A DNA stretch of 64,000 bases. Origin: Metridium senile (Eukaryota > Cnidaria > Anthozoa > Actiniaria > Metridiidae). Positions within the stretch are counted from its first letter, which is position 1; each line of letters starts with the position of its first letter. Positions 10,001 to 21,900 of the stretch are shown one piece after another. Location: the NCBI GenBank assembly GCA_949775045.1, contig OX459095.1, positions 30,283,064-30,347,063 of the forward strand, read 5' to 3'. The position numbers and the translations under genes were made by a program. The notes under the pieces are model-generated. The model searched no databases and was not told where the DNA came from. It saw only the letters and a list, made by a program, of their open reading frames with translations.

Positions 10001-11909
10001 AACGGTTGGGTGTTTTTATTTTTTGCCAAAAGACAGTAAACCTGAGAAGCGCAAGAAGAGTGGTAAAGACAAATCAGACAAAGATAAAAGAAAAGAATCT
10101 GCAAAGTCAAAAGATAAGGTCAGTACTAGTAAACAAAACTTGTTTGTTAGTACTAGAATTAATCATAACTTTTTCATAAAATGGTACAGTTTCCAATCTC
10201 AATCAAAACTTCCAAATATGCAGCCCCAGAAAAAAATAAATATCTACACATTGATCATCCAATACATTGTCTATTTAAACCCCCACACCTCTATAAATGT
10301 CCATTTCCTTTCTCATTGGTGGGGTACAGTCTTGATTGCTGTTGCCTTTAGTACTGGGATTCCTGTCCCTTCCCACAAGTATGGTGACATGGGTGGCCTA
10401 GCAGTGAGAGCACTGGCCTTTCACCACTGACATGGGTTCAAATACTGGCCCGGGCAACAAGTGAATAGAGTTTGTTTGATGTGTTGTTCTCTCTCATGCC
10501 ACAAGGGCTTTTCTCCAGGTTATTTGGTTTTCCTCCCTCCACAAAAATCAACATGTGAGAAGTATTGTGTGCTAAAAATATTTAATGAAGAGGTAGTGAG
10601 TAGGAGTGTGATGAATACATTTAATACAATACACTTAATTATAAGCCTCTGGCTTGGGAGATTCAGGAATAACTCCCTGTATTCTGACGTAAAACAATGC
10701 TCTACTTTTAAAGTAAAGGATATGATACTGGGGTAGCCTGCATGGCGGCTCTTGGGGACTGGGGAGGAGGGATTTTCAAAATTCCTCCTCCCCAGTCCCC
10801 AAGAGCCACCACGCAGGCTAATACTGGGGCCGGTTGTATGAAGGGTGGATAGTGCTATCCATCAAATAAAATCTATAGAAAAACCTAATAGTATGCAGTA
10901 GATAACTTTTATCTGCGGATAACTTTATCCACCCTTTGTACAAATAACCCCTGAAGATTTTACTCTGACATTCAGCATTTGTGTTTTAAGGGAAAGGACA
11001 ACAAGGGTAAAGGCAAAGGCAAACATGAAGAAGTAGAACTGTTTGAGTTACCAAGAGAGTACAGAACATTAGGATCCTGTCATGTTGAACTAGATACCTT
11101 TGTTGATGGAGAAGTTGAAGTGACAGTTGACAGTAATTGTGAAGAAACAAAGGATGGAAAAACAGATGATAATAAAAGTGTAATAAGTGGAAAACAGGAT
11201 GGAAGTGAGAAGAAAAAAACAGCAAAAGGTACACAATTAATGTTTTACGTAAGGCATCAATAGTGATGTGGAAATGGAAATGGTATTGATAATAGTAGAA
11301 TATATATTAAGTATCTTTCTTTTGAAATGCTCAAAATAATCACAATTATATATATCATAATAACGATGGATTGCAACCATTCCCAGGAGAGCGAATTGAA
11401 CAAATGTCATGGTGATGGTTTTCTTTCGTCAAGACCACCTGCCGTTTCTTTTGTTTAATTCACTCTCCTGGGAATTGTTGCAATCCATCTATATGCAATT
11501 CCTTCTGCATGTTGAAAAAAGAAAACAAACAAACCACAAAACAAGAAACATCTTAAGTAGCCTAAAAACCCTTCACAATTATTTTTTTGAAATAACGTTT
11601 TCTGCAGTTCGAAAAAAATTTGTGTAAATATGCTACTTTTGGTTTTCAGGTCATGAAGCAGTAGAAAAAGCTAACAAAGGAGGTAAACAAGCAGCTGACA
11701 GCAAAAAGGGAGGTAAAGAAGGAAAGAAAGGAGGCAAGGATGAAAAAGGAAAAGGCAAAGCTGCCAAAGAAGAAGACACAAACAATGATGAAGATGAGGA
11801 AGTGGTTCCTCCACCACCATTAACAATTCATTTATCCATAAAACTACATCACTGGAAATCTGCAAAAGAAGCCACAGTAGCTTGTGCTGTCAGTAAAGGA
11901 AAGGAGTAG
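4088..11909 (+). CDS. LRRC43: Leucine-rich repeat-containing protein 43, 13 coding exons
   Basis: Exons: 4088-4180, 4321-4399, 4646-4833, 4945-5055, 5698-5828, 6311-6431, 6638-6755, 7395-7471, 8580-8787, 9060-9275, 10033-10118, 10991-11228, 11650-11909. All junctions are GT-AG, phases agree, and the total is 1926 nt or 641 residues, close to human LRRC43 (656). Leucine-rich repeats fill about residues 120-275 (for example [14 protein letters not shown] and [14 protein letters not shown]). They end in the family-typical cap [20 protein letters not shown] with [18 protein letters not shown], which is the strongest identifier. Residues about 448-600 are lysine-rich low complexity (GKGKGK and KEGKKGGK runs). 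The family is expressed in ciliated cells and testis in vertebrates; its molecular role is little known. Introns 4, 5, 7, 8 and 10-12 carry mobile elements. The upstream in-frame stop at 4067 fixes the start. Confidence 0.85.
5414..5590 (+). mobile_element. Dispersed repeat fragment, Penelope-like (inferred)
   Basis: This lies in LRRC43 intron 4. It carries 'TGTAGTCTTGAGAAAGACT', 'GTCTGATGTTTCAAC' and 'GATGTCTTCAGAGTAAA', and ends with 'CACCATTCACTCTTAAGACA'. The same series recurs at 45,315-45,435 and 46,622-46,665 inside DISP-B intron 1. On the reverse strand the motif reads CTGAAGA...AAAC, resembling a decayed hammerhead core such as those reported in Penelope-like retroelements. The class assignment is tentative. 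Confidence 0.4.
5908..6215. mobile_element. TA-flanked foldback MITE in LRRC43 intron 5
   Basis: Terminal inverted repeats CAGCTATTTCAAAAAAC and its imperfect mirror GTTTTTTGAAATAGCTG bound 5910-6213, with TA on each side (5908-5909, 6214-6215). TA duplication is the hallmark of Tc1/mariner transposition. The left interior holds short repeats of 'GAATAGTGCATACT'. Confidence 0.65.
6946..7238. mobile_element. TA-flanked MITE in LRRC43 intron 7
   Basis: The element at 6948-7236 starts CAGCTGCGACGCACCTTAC and ends GTAAGGTGCGTCGTGCTG, with TA at 6946-6947 and 7237-7238. The inverted arms continue inward through 'GGTGGCCAC' and 'AACTTGTACAAAACTTTAATT'. It is non-autonomous with no coding capacity, and probably mariner-like. 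Confidence 0.7.
7833..8535. mobile_element. TTAA-flanked foldback element, piggyBac-like, copy 1
   Basis: TTAA at 7833-7836 and 8532-8535 bounds a 695-bp element whose ends are GGTTACAGT and ACTGTAACC. Nearly the whole element is a long imperfect inverted repeat; for example 'ACACATGTGTCTCCAAAACA' near 8095 is mirrored near 8255. TTAA targets are typical of piggyBac elements. Relatives are at 37,318 and 43,213. It fills most of LRRC43 intron 8. Confidence 0.7.
9300..9535. repeat. Degenerate repeats of a GTAACTCGAA-like word
   Basis: At least eight irregularly spaced copies on both strands of a word close to 'CGTAACTCGAA' (or 'TTGAGTTACGC') occur within 240 bp of LRRC43 intron 10, with 'ACGCCCATTTTG' and 'CACACCCATTTTG' between them. 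This suggests a decayed minisatellite or the arm of an old foldback element. Confidence 0.45.
9603..9764. mobile_element. Foldback MITE in LRRC43 intron 10
   Basis: The left arm 'ACTTTTTATAGTT...AATAATAATTCCAAGTC' is mirrored by 'GACTTGGAACTATTATTCGTG...AACTATAAAAAGGT'. A fragment of the same right arm ('GACTTGGAGCTC...CGTGGTCACTGAACGGAACT') lies at about 42,138-42,183, just before DISP-B. Confidence 0.5.
10383..10640 (+). mobile_element. tRNA-derived SINE, copy 1
   Basis: The head resembles a tRNA: an A-box-like 'TGGCCTAGCAGTGAGAGC' near 10,391 and a B-box-like 'GGTTCAAATAC' near 10,435. A body follows with 'TTTTCTCCAGGTT', 'GGTTTTCCTCCCTCCACAAA' and 'TGTGCTAAAA'. A reverse-strand copy with the same body blocks is at 14,296-14,551. 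The region lies in LRRC43 intron 11. Confidence 0.65.
10725..10829. mobile_element. Short perfect-end foldback with exact 9-bp TSD
   Basis: The element at 10,734-10,820 (87 bp) begins TAGCCTGC and ends GCAGGCTA, is almost wholly self-complementary, and has its centre at 'ATTTTCAAAAT'. The 9-bp direct repeat ATACTGGGG flanks it exactly (10,725-10,733 and 10,821-10,829). Nine-bp duplications fit Mutator-like transposition. It shares the TAGCCTG end with the element at 29,165-30,191. Confidence 0.8.
10832..10948. mobile_element. Small MITE with GGTTGTATGAAGGGTGGATA ends
   Basis: The left end 'GGTTGTATGAAGGGTGGATA' is imperfectly mirrored by 'TATCCACCCTTTGTACAAATAACC', and 'GTAGATAACTT' repeats lie inside. 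It sits next to the preceding foldback and before LRRC43 exon 12. Confidence 0.5.
11365..11490. mobile_element. Foldback MITE in LRRC43 intron 12
   Basis: The arms 'GATGGATTGCAACCATTCCC' and 'GGGAATTGTTGCAATCCATC', then 'AGGAGAGCGAATTGAAC' and 'GTTTAATTCACTCTCCT', form a long imperfect hairpin with a loop near 11,425. Confidence 0.55.
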
Positions 11910-12983
11910 TGTTTGCAGGAGAGTTTGAAAATGAATGTTCTTATTCATCCAAATACCACTGCAGAAATTTACTTGTTCATCAAATGAAGTTTATTTTCAA
12001 TTGTACATATTATTTACATATTAAAGGCGAGGTTTTGTATAACTGTACATACATTATAATTAGTGTTATAATTTGTGTTTCTTTTATAGTTTGTGTACAT
12101 TATTTTTGAGTAAAGTTAGACTACAATTTATTATGAAACTATAAAGTGATTTAACAGTCTTTAAAAATGCATTAAATATAGAATAAGCAATTATTATAGT
12201 TATCAATATTTGTATGCAAAACTAACCCTGATTTATCACTTAAACTATCATTTTTTCTAAGAGTTCTTACAGTACCAACAACTTATCTCCCCTACAAATC
12301 TTAACTTGGTTTATTGGCTTGAACGTATGCCAACTACTTAATTAAAGACATGTTTAGGGAAGTTAAATGGTTTGACGAAATACACATAATTAACATATTC
12401 AATATTATTTGCATTATTTTTAAATATAATATACAACATTTGAAATATATATTTGAATTAGAAATATTAGATCTAGATATCCTATGTGTCCCATGTTTTT
12501 TTCCTATTATTGCCTTTTTTTTCCCTATTTATACAGTACTGTTTTTAGGGGTTTTACCCTCTATCTAATCATGGATAGTAGATTATCCATGGTCTAATTA
12601 TAACTATTATAAGGTGAATCTGATTGACTGAGAAACGTCCTTTTGCTTTTCTTTTAGTATTAGCCAGACAGTTGTAATCAGATTGTTGAGACAGTCAATC
12701 ATATTAGTGTACATTTACATGCAATTCGCTAATTGCTACATCATTGGCATGATCTCGAAAGATTTTTTACCAACTTTTATGCTTGTATTTTATGCTTATA
12801 TTAATATAATACCAAAATTTGGATTTTTTTTCTTACATGACTATTTTTCTCTGAAATTATATATTATTGTGGTGACACATCAAACTTAAATTTGTTTTTA
12901 ACTTTATGCATAATAAATATAAGAATGTCAATCATTTATTTTGCATGGTTTTGTACCTGGACGATCGAACCACTGGATGCTTC
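11910..12983. other. Convergent intergenic spacer LRRC43 / FBXO21
   Basis: This is AT-rich 3'-flanking DNA between two genes transcribed toward each other, with no gene recognised. On the minus strand an AATAAA (TTTATT at 12,937-12,942) sits about 42 nt beyond the FBXO21 stop and is its probable polyadenylation signal. The LRRC43 poly(A) signal is not obvious. Confidence 0.4.
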
Positions 12984-15900
12984 CTATCGGTAATCTTCTG
13001 GATATGTCTGGCTAAGATATTCATTAGGAATGTACCTAGTGCCTGTCCAGTGGTTAAAGTATTTCCCTATTTCTGGATGAGGATTTAATGGTTGATCAGG
13101 CTCCTCAATCAGGTTTTCTAAGATGAAAATATACAAAGGATTAGTAACATTATTGTACAGCATTAGAAGTCTTGGTTTATTATAATTTTATGTGACTCAA
13201 AAGATATTGAATAAAGATATATATTGAGTTATAAAAAACGTTTGGAAAATTAGCAATGGAATAATGGACTCTGGATTATGTATCTAGCTTTCTCTACCAT
13301 AACATACCCTGTGCTGCATATCTACTGGAGCCATCATCACCAAGTACATTATAAAATGGCTGTGAGCGTCCTAGTGGTAGTCTGTCCACTCCCATCTGCT
13401 GTATCCAAGATTCCTGCATGTCACAGAAATTATCCCAGCCATATATAACACAGCCATAATGAAACCTAACATTATGGTACAAAGAAATAAACAAGTGATA
13501 TTAAAGAAATAGGAAAGTGAGTGCTTGCTGTGTGCAGTTAGATAGCATGGCTTGTCATAGCCCTGGGGGTGGGGGTTATCTGGGTAAAAAGTACTGTGGA
13601 TGCTCATCCAAAATCTTCAAAAATGCCCCTAAAAGATACCAGAAGTCTTTTAAAAAGGGCGTGCCTGATATACCAGAAAATGCCAACTTTTAAAAATTCG
13701 CATTTAACATTCTAAACGATACCAAATCGCTGAATTTTACTCCTAAGAGATATGACGAGCAACCCCGGTTCTTTTTCCCCTGAGTCACCCCCCCGGGGTG
13801 AGAGCATGAGAGAAGAGTTAAGAGATGCAAGACTGAAAGCAGAGTACTTCTCAACACTTCTCAAGTGTGTTTTAACTGCATGCAGCACAGGTGTGTTTTA
13901 TAAAATACAAATTGACCAACATGCAAACACTTGTGCTGTGTGCTCTCATAAAGCGTGCACAAATTATATTAGAATAATATATTGAAATATTAAAATATGA
14001 CATAAATTATACTATTGAAAAAAAATAATTTCTTAATTTGTTTTGCCCAAAACATGTACAAAATAATAAATTTAATATGAATCAAAATAAATTGAAATAT
14101 ATTATTAAAAATAGAAGTAATCTATCAATTACCTTCTATGCCTCATAACCATTCCTACTCGGTAGTCTATCCGACTGTTCTTTGCATCAGATATCAATTT
14201 CTGAAAATATAAAACATTGTTGAGATATACAAGCATTTATAGTATAATTTTCATTAAATGTAATTTTTTTTGTTAATAAATCACTTTTTTTTAACGTCTC
14301 CATGTATTTAGCCAGTGGCTAATTGGGGAGACTCGCACTCACTACCTCTACGTTGAATATTTTAGCACACAACTCTAGATCTTCTCATATGTTCATTTTT
14401 GCAGTGGGAGGAAAATTGAGAAAACCCCCCGTGGCATACGAGAGAAGAACACGTACATCAAACAAACTCAACTCACATATAATTCATGCCCGAGCTGGGA
14501 CTCAACCTGGACCAGAGCGGTGAGAGGCGTGCAGTAAACCACTACGCCACCCATTATACTGCTAATACATTTTCATAATTCACTGTAAAATGCATTGAGA
14601 CTTTAATTTTGTATACCAGTAATGCAATATTTATTAAATTTTTATTTATAACTATTTTTTTTTTTCTGTGAGCCACAAGCCACAGTGAAAATCATTGATA
14701 AAAGTGGTTTCAAATAAATCTATAAATGTTTTCATAGTCACCCGTCAGTTTTATTTCGACTCACTGAAGCATATAGCTTTAGTACACCTCATTAACATGT
14801 TATTTGATATATTTCATTAGTATATCAAAATTGAGTTAATATATATGAAAATGTACTATTAACTAAAAAAAATACATATAAGAAAACTAATTATTAATAA
14901 TTAGAACTTCAATTATAAATACAAGTATAGTTTAATAAACGAGCAGGAGTGTTTTATCAGGTTTAAAATCCCGAGGGCGAAGCCCAAGGGATTTTAAACC
15001 TGATAAAACACGTTCTGCGAGTTTATTGAACGGCTTAAAAAACTCATTAGTAATTCATGACCATTTTGTCCAATATCGATGAAACAAAAGAAAACGGAAG
15101 GTTGTTTGCATTTGGGAATTGATCTACACTAATAATAGAGGAATGCTAACCAACTTGAATGCTAATGAACTTGATGACATTTCGTTGCATACTTTTCATC
15201 GATTGCCTCAGTGGCATAATGGCTTAAAGCTCGGATACAACAAAGCAGAAGATCTCGGTTCGAATCCTGGCATTGGCACTCATGATGATCAAAGACTTTT
15301 TTTCGCCAAAAATCTAAAAGTAAATTATTTCTAAGTCTGATGTTCACTCATCAGTAGAGATGGGGGGATGGGGGGAAGGGTAATATCTGAATTATGGACA
15401 TGAAGCATTATATAATGACACATGTGCCATTATATAATGCTTCATGTTCATTTGCATTCCATTGTTCTTCTATTGTACATCATCATTTCCCTGGGCCGCA
15501 TTCAAATCCCTCCGCGTTTCAGCCGTAGATTATGCGATATACAATGCTTTCCTCGTGACCAGAGAGGAGCATCGGATTGGACAAAATGGTCATGAATTAT
15601 TAATGAGTTTTTTAAGTTCAAATAATCTACTGTTTTATCTCCTTTTACCTGTTCAATTGGTTTATTTTGCTCTTGTTGTTCTTTGTACTGCTTCTCTTGT
15701 GCACGCTCAATCAGGTTTTCGAGGAGACTACGCTCAGCCTGTCGTAGAATAAGCATCTCTTGAAGCATTGCTATTGCCTGATAATATATAGAACAATTAT
15801 AGCATTATGATAATATTGATATGAAGTGGTTACAAATTTTGATTCCATTACAATTATAGAAAGCCCTATAATGAAAGCCCCATAATCATGGAAGTACAGT

Positions 15901-18900
15901 GTTTGCAAAATGGCTGGACCAATACTCAGAGTTTTAAACTGTCTTATAGACCCTATATGCATAAAGAGAAAGGACTGGGAATGAGCACCATGAACAATAA
16001 AATATTTCAAAATTATAATATTTTTCAATTACAAGAAAGAGCATTTCTAAATTTATTTAGTAATTTGGTTGAGTTATGGTGTCATGTATTAAATCACTGC
16101 AGAGTTATCAGCATTTGAAATGTACCAAAAACATGAAACGAGGCTCATCAGCCCAAAGCTCAAATTTTAATCCAAATCCTTGTAAATTCAAACAGCTGTA
16201 GCTTTTTATCATAATTTTATGTTACTAAATTAAAACTTTGGTATATTACTAATTTCGATGTGCTCTTTCTATTGAAAGCATTGTTGTATTCTAAAACTGA
16301 TTAACTATGATATGTTTATTGCCACGCCTTTATGCATAGGGTGTATTAGTTGTTATTGTGATATACCTCATCTAAGTTGATCCCAAGATGCATGTTTACA
16401 TGTGCTAATAGTGTCTTGTGTTTGATATCAGTGGGATTGACCAAGATAAGAAGCTCTATTCCATTGCGGAAGGCATGCAACCTGATTATTGAATAGAAAG
16501 TAACCATTTAATATTGGCGCATTTTAGTAAGGCATAACTATTTAAGATATTAGCATATTTTCAGGTTTGTTTGTGGGTTGGTAAATTAGTTGGTAGCTTG
16601 TAGGTGGGATTTCAGTTGGTTGGGTGGTAGGTGGATTGGTAGGTTTGTTTGTGGGTTGGCAAGTTAGTTGGTAGGTTGTAGGTGGGATTTCAGTTGGTTG
16701 GGTGGTAGGTGGATTGGTAGGTTTGTTTGTGGGTTGGCAAGTTAGTTGGTAGGTTGTAGGTGGGATTTCAGTTGGTTGGGTGGTAGGTGGATTGGTAGGT
16801 TTGTTTGTGGGTTGGCAAGTTAGTTGGTAGGTTATAGGTGGGATTTCAGTTGGTTGGGTGGTAGGTGGATTGGTAGGTTTGTTTGTGGGTTGGCAAGTTA
16901 GTTGGTAGGTTATAGGTGGGATTTCAGTTGGTTGGGTGGTAGGTGGATTGTTAGGCTAGCTGGTTTGTTGGTTGGTAAGTTAGTTGTAAGGTGGGTTTTT
17001 CAGTTGGTTGGGTGGTAGGTGGATTAGTAGCTAGGCTGGTTTGTGGGCTGGCAAGTTAATTAATACTGTAGGTGAGTTTTTCATTTGGTGTGACACGTAC
17101 GGTATTACTGTTGTTTCATTAAATTGTTTAATTGTTGTTTAATTAATTAAATCAAAGAAGTTGTCCATACCCATTATCATTCCTATAAATAGTATGATAG
17201 ATGTTCACCAAATTGGACACCATCCTTACAAAAACCTGTCAGATAAATGCAAAAAAAAGAAAAAAATATTTAGGATGTACTGATAACAACATAAATTTTA
17301 GATACCATCCTCATAGAAGGACTAAGTAATCAAAATGACCAATTAGTTATTACAGCAAGTAAAGACTGTTTTGATTTGAATATCTTAAACTAGTAGGTAA
17401 TAAGCAAATGTTTTGCTATTGATTTCTTACATCTTTTGGCAAGGCTTTAGGGAAGGCAGTTTCTGTGTTAAATGTTCCTGCAAACCCTGAGATGAAATGA
17501 TTATAACACTCCACTTGAGTGAAGAACTTGCCCTTGTCAAACGCATCAATGTATAAAACTGTCGGTGAGGAATCATCGCTGCAGATCAAATGTTAAAATC
17601 CTTAGTTTGTAATCTCAACTGATTATTTTATTTTAACTGGTTTTGTCAACTCTAGATTATGCACTGGTTGGTATTAAACCTGTTTGTAACATTCATTTAG
17701 TCCTTTGTTCATTAATGCCTTCATTTGTCTATAAGTATATATATCCAATTGTTTCTTGTTTGTTTGTTTGTTTTACTTATCTATCCATTATATATACTTG
17801 TATGTTGTTACATTCATTTAGTCTTTTGTTCATAAATGCTTTGATTTATCTAATAGACAAATGAAGGCATTTATGAACAAAATACTAAATGAATGTAACA
17901 ACACACAAGTATAATGAATAGATAAGTAAAACAAACAAACAAGAAACAATTGGATATATAGACAAATGATAGCATTTAAATTATATATCCAATAAATATT
18001 GTTTCTTGTTTGGTTCTTTAAATTACTTATCTATTCATTATACTTGTGTGTCGTGCTTGACCTTGTGACCTTTGTCTGTTTATTCATTTATTTATTCCTT
18101 CTCTTCCATTTGTTTATTTATAAAACATTGCATTGAAACAATCAAGTATTGTTTACTTTCTTAATTATATCCATTCTTCCTTTTCCTCCCATCCATTTTT
18201 TGTCTATTTTCATTTTACATGGCTTTATTGTCCCTGCCTTTTTTCCTTCTTTTCTTCACTTATGAATTTATTCCAACCATTTTCCCTTCCTTCTTTCTAG
18301 CGCTTCCCTCCTTACTATCTTCTTCTTTCTTTCCTCCATCCCTTCCTGGTCATTCTTTTTTTCCTCCCCTCCCTCCTTCCTCCATGCCTTCCTTCCTCCC
18401 TGTGTTCCTTTCTCCATTTGTTCTTTCCTTCCTTCCCTCCCATATTTATCTATTTATTAAATGTATACCATCCTTCAGAGTATACCTTACCTTAATCCCC
18501 TTCTTTTTTTGTCCTTCCTCCATTACTTCCTGGTACTTTTTCTTTCCTTCCTTCCTGCTTTTATTTCTGCCTTCCTTCCTCCCTTCCTGGTCAGTCCAAC
18601 CATCTATCTTTCTTTCTTTCTTTCTTTTCTTCCTTCCCTACTCCCTGACTTCTTTTCTTCCTCCCTCCTTTCTTTCCTTCCTCCCTTCTTCTTTTCGTCC
18701 TTCCTTCCTCCCTTACGCCCTGGTCCTTCTTTCTTTCTTTCCTTCCTCCCTGGTTCTTCCTGATTTTCTCCTTCCCTTCTTTCTGTCCTCCCTCCCTCCC
18801 TCCCTCTCTCTCTCCCTCCCTCCCTTACTTCCCTCTAATATTTTTCTATTTATATAATGTGTGCCATCCTTCAAAGTATCTTTTGTAAACCTTACCTTAA

Positions 18901-21900
18901 TCCCTGGTTGGAAGAATATCTCAGCAAAAAATGGTTTGGGGAATTCACCTGATGTAAAATATTAGATAGAATGAGATCATTAATTGTTGAATAGAATTAG
19001 ATTGTTGCTCAACAACTTCATCTAGTTGTAAAGATGAACAAATTTATATCAAGCAAGGGTTTTAAAGTTTGTACTTATTGACAAACAAAAAATACCAATC
19101 CAAATCCAATCTGTTTATCAAATAAGTAAATTTAAACACACTTATGAAATTCACAGATACAATACTAGAAACAAAGATTTATTACGTCCTCACAAGCAAG
19201 GACCACAAAGTATCAACTAAGGTAGTTTCAGGTACAATGGGGCAATAACATACAACAACCTGCCCTCAGACATTAGACGACTACGCAGTCTAAATAGCTT
19301 TGTATCAGCTTGTAAGCGTCATTTCAAAGAATACTCTTAAGCTTCATAATTGTTAACTTTTGCTATTTTATATTTTCTGTAATGTGTTTAATATATTTGT
19401 AATGTAACTTAGTATATACATTCATGTTATGTATAATTCAGGGCTCAGTTTAAACTAGCCATGCTAAATCTGATACCCTGTATAAATATTGATTTAAATA
19501 AATAAATAATAAAAATATGTTTTTAATTAAAACTTGAAAATGAAGTCAGTGACTTCAGAACGTCTTAATATACTTGCCTTATCTTTATTTTAAATTCAGA
19601 TATCTGCAGTCAAAATCACTTACAGTAGTATAAAATATAATCTACTTATTTTCAGGGAGATGCTTTTAATTATCATTGAATGAGTTCTTTTCCATAATTA
19701 TTATCATAGACAAAGTATATCTATATGTTCTTACTGGATCAATGTGCACTCCAAGTCTCCGTGCAAGTTCAGTAAAAACCACACCCAAACTTATTGGAAT
19801 GCCTTGTTTCTTTTCTAAGACCTGATGATACAATGAATACATCTGGATGAAAATCACATTTATTTAATTTATTCTATTTTTTATTCTTTTTTATGGATAG
19901 TGAATGGATAAATGAACAAATGAATGAACAGATGAATGAATTAAAAAAAAAAAAACATAAAAAGCGAATTGATATATTAAATAGAAAAAAATGAATGAAA
20001 GAATTTATTAATTAATTATTACCCAATAAAAATTGATATGGTATGCGCCTTAATGTGCAAAAAATATAAAATGAATAATAAGTACTTATTGACGGAGTGG
20101 GAGGGCCGTACGGGAAAATATTTGGCTCGCGGTCATGACGTACGGAATGAGCGCAGCGAGGTCCGTACAAATGACCAAGAGCCAAATATTTTCCCGTACG
20201 GCCCGACCTAACTCAGTCAATAAGTTTTTTATCATATGACCTGTATTTTGCCCAGCGCGCGCCATTTTTGTTTTGTTGTTTCGAGTAGCTTGTCCGTACG
20301 TGACTTTTTTCCGAAGGTTTTCTTAAGAGCGTGAAAATGTGAAAATAACATTTTACAGATATCAAATTTTGAAGCCAAGATATATAGGTATTTCATTGAC
20401 AACATTTATATAATAAATATACTAATTAGTCTTTATAGCAACTTTTTCAACCATCAAATAAAACAATTTCAACTGCAAAATAATGGAGAGAAAAAACCCA
20501 CCTCAGTTATCAAGGAGTTGTTGATACTATAATAATCTTGCGAGTTTCCAGAGAACCTTTCTTCTTCATACATTACTTGCTTGATTCCTTCAAGTATCTT
20601 CATCAAATGTTCAGGATCTTTTGAAACTGCATTGCAATCCATGGGCTGGGCTTGTTCTTGTACAATACTTCTCACTCTGTCAGCCATATTGTCAAGTTTA
20701 GTTTTAACTTTCTCAGCAGAACCATTTAATGTTATAGTGTGGTCAACCCACTTTGCTATTATTAATGCACCTGGAATGATAGGTAAGATAAAAACAGAAC
20801 TTTTGTATGCATTATTATAGTTGAACTTCTTAAGCCTAGTTTTCATATGATTGCTCACAATCGCTGGTTCGTTGGAAATGATCACTCGATTTCACTCTAT
20901 TTGATGCTCGATATTTAATTATCATTAATTGTGAGTTCAACGTAGATTTCATAATTCTTATTCTTATTATTCCATGTGGTGTCAGGTGACCTTTTTTTAA
21001 TGTTGACTGTTTTTCACTTGGTAGTAATTAATATTTCAGCAATGGAAAATACCAACAAAAGTATCTGAGACATGAATAGAATCCATGTCCTTCTAAAATT
21101 TTACCAATCAAACACTTTATATAACCACTGAAATACTTACCATAGTGGTGAGCAAGGACTGAAGGATATGAATGTTCACTTACACTGCACATTCATTTGT
21201 TTATATAAATATATCATCTATTTCTAGTCTGACATCACAGCGCTTAATAATAATAATAATAATAATCTTTATTAAATCTTTATTGTGCCATTTCCAATTA
21301 ACATATCCGAATAAAATTTGCGCATCACAATATAAATGCATTTACAATAAATTATATAATTATGAATAAATATATATATCTATAAATGACAGTCAACTCG
21401 ATGGAATACAGAACCCAGAAAAATAATAATAATAGTCAATACTTGCTTATTAATAATATTTTCTTTTAACTATTGAAAGCTGTGAGTCATCACATTCAAT
21501 AATGCTTGATCATAGCTATATAGAATGATACAAAGAGTTCACCAGTTGAATTCCTCCAATCAGAAATAAGGAAATATTTTGAATGAGTAATACTGTTTCT
21601 TACCTACCTCTATCCATTACAGACATCTCAAATTTATCGACTTTTAAATCAAAACTGAAAACGTACTTGTTCAAATTAGCTTTTAAATTATAATTTTGTA
21701 TTTTTATGTTATTTTTCAGTGCTTATAATAGAATTACACACTTGAATTAGCGCTTTATAAGCAAATTATTATTAAGAGTATTACCATCTTCTAACAGCTG
21801 CTCTTCGGGAGGTTTCTGCATGAGAGTTGCCCATTCTTTTTTAAGGGAATGTTTTAGAAAATATCCATAGAGTCTAGTAGAATAGTATTGGTGTGTCAAA

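Noticed and set aside
15195..15305. Functional tRNA gene
   Set aside because: The B-box is good, but the acceptor stem has only four pairs and the T-stem has mismatches; SINE-like tail sequence follows.
16563..17065. CRISPR-like array
   Set aside because: The 78-bp units are contiguous and diverge gradually with no unique spacers, in an intron of an animal gene; it is a minisatellite.
18219..18857. Long open frame rich in Phe, Ser, Pro and Leu
   Set aside because: It is the translation of a polypyrimidine simple repeat inside an FBXO21 intron; other frames are equally open and monotonous.
18891..18948. Alternative donor for the small FBXO21 exon at 18,891
   Set aside because: Reading it that way gave a sequence without family similarity; ending at 18,896 gives the expected VNSPNHFLLRY segment and the right phase.
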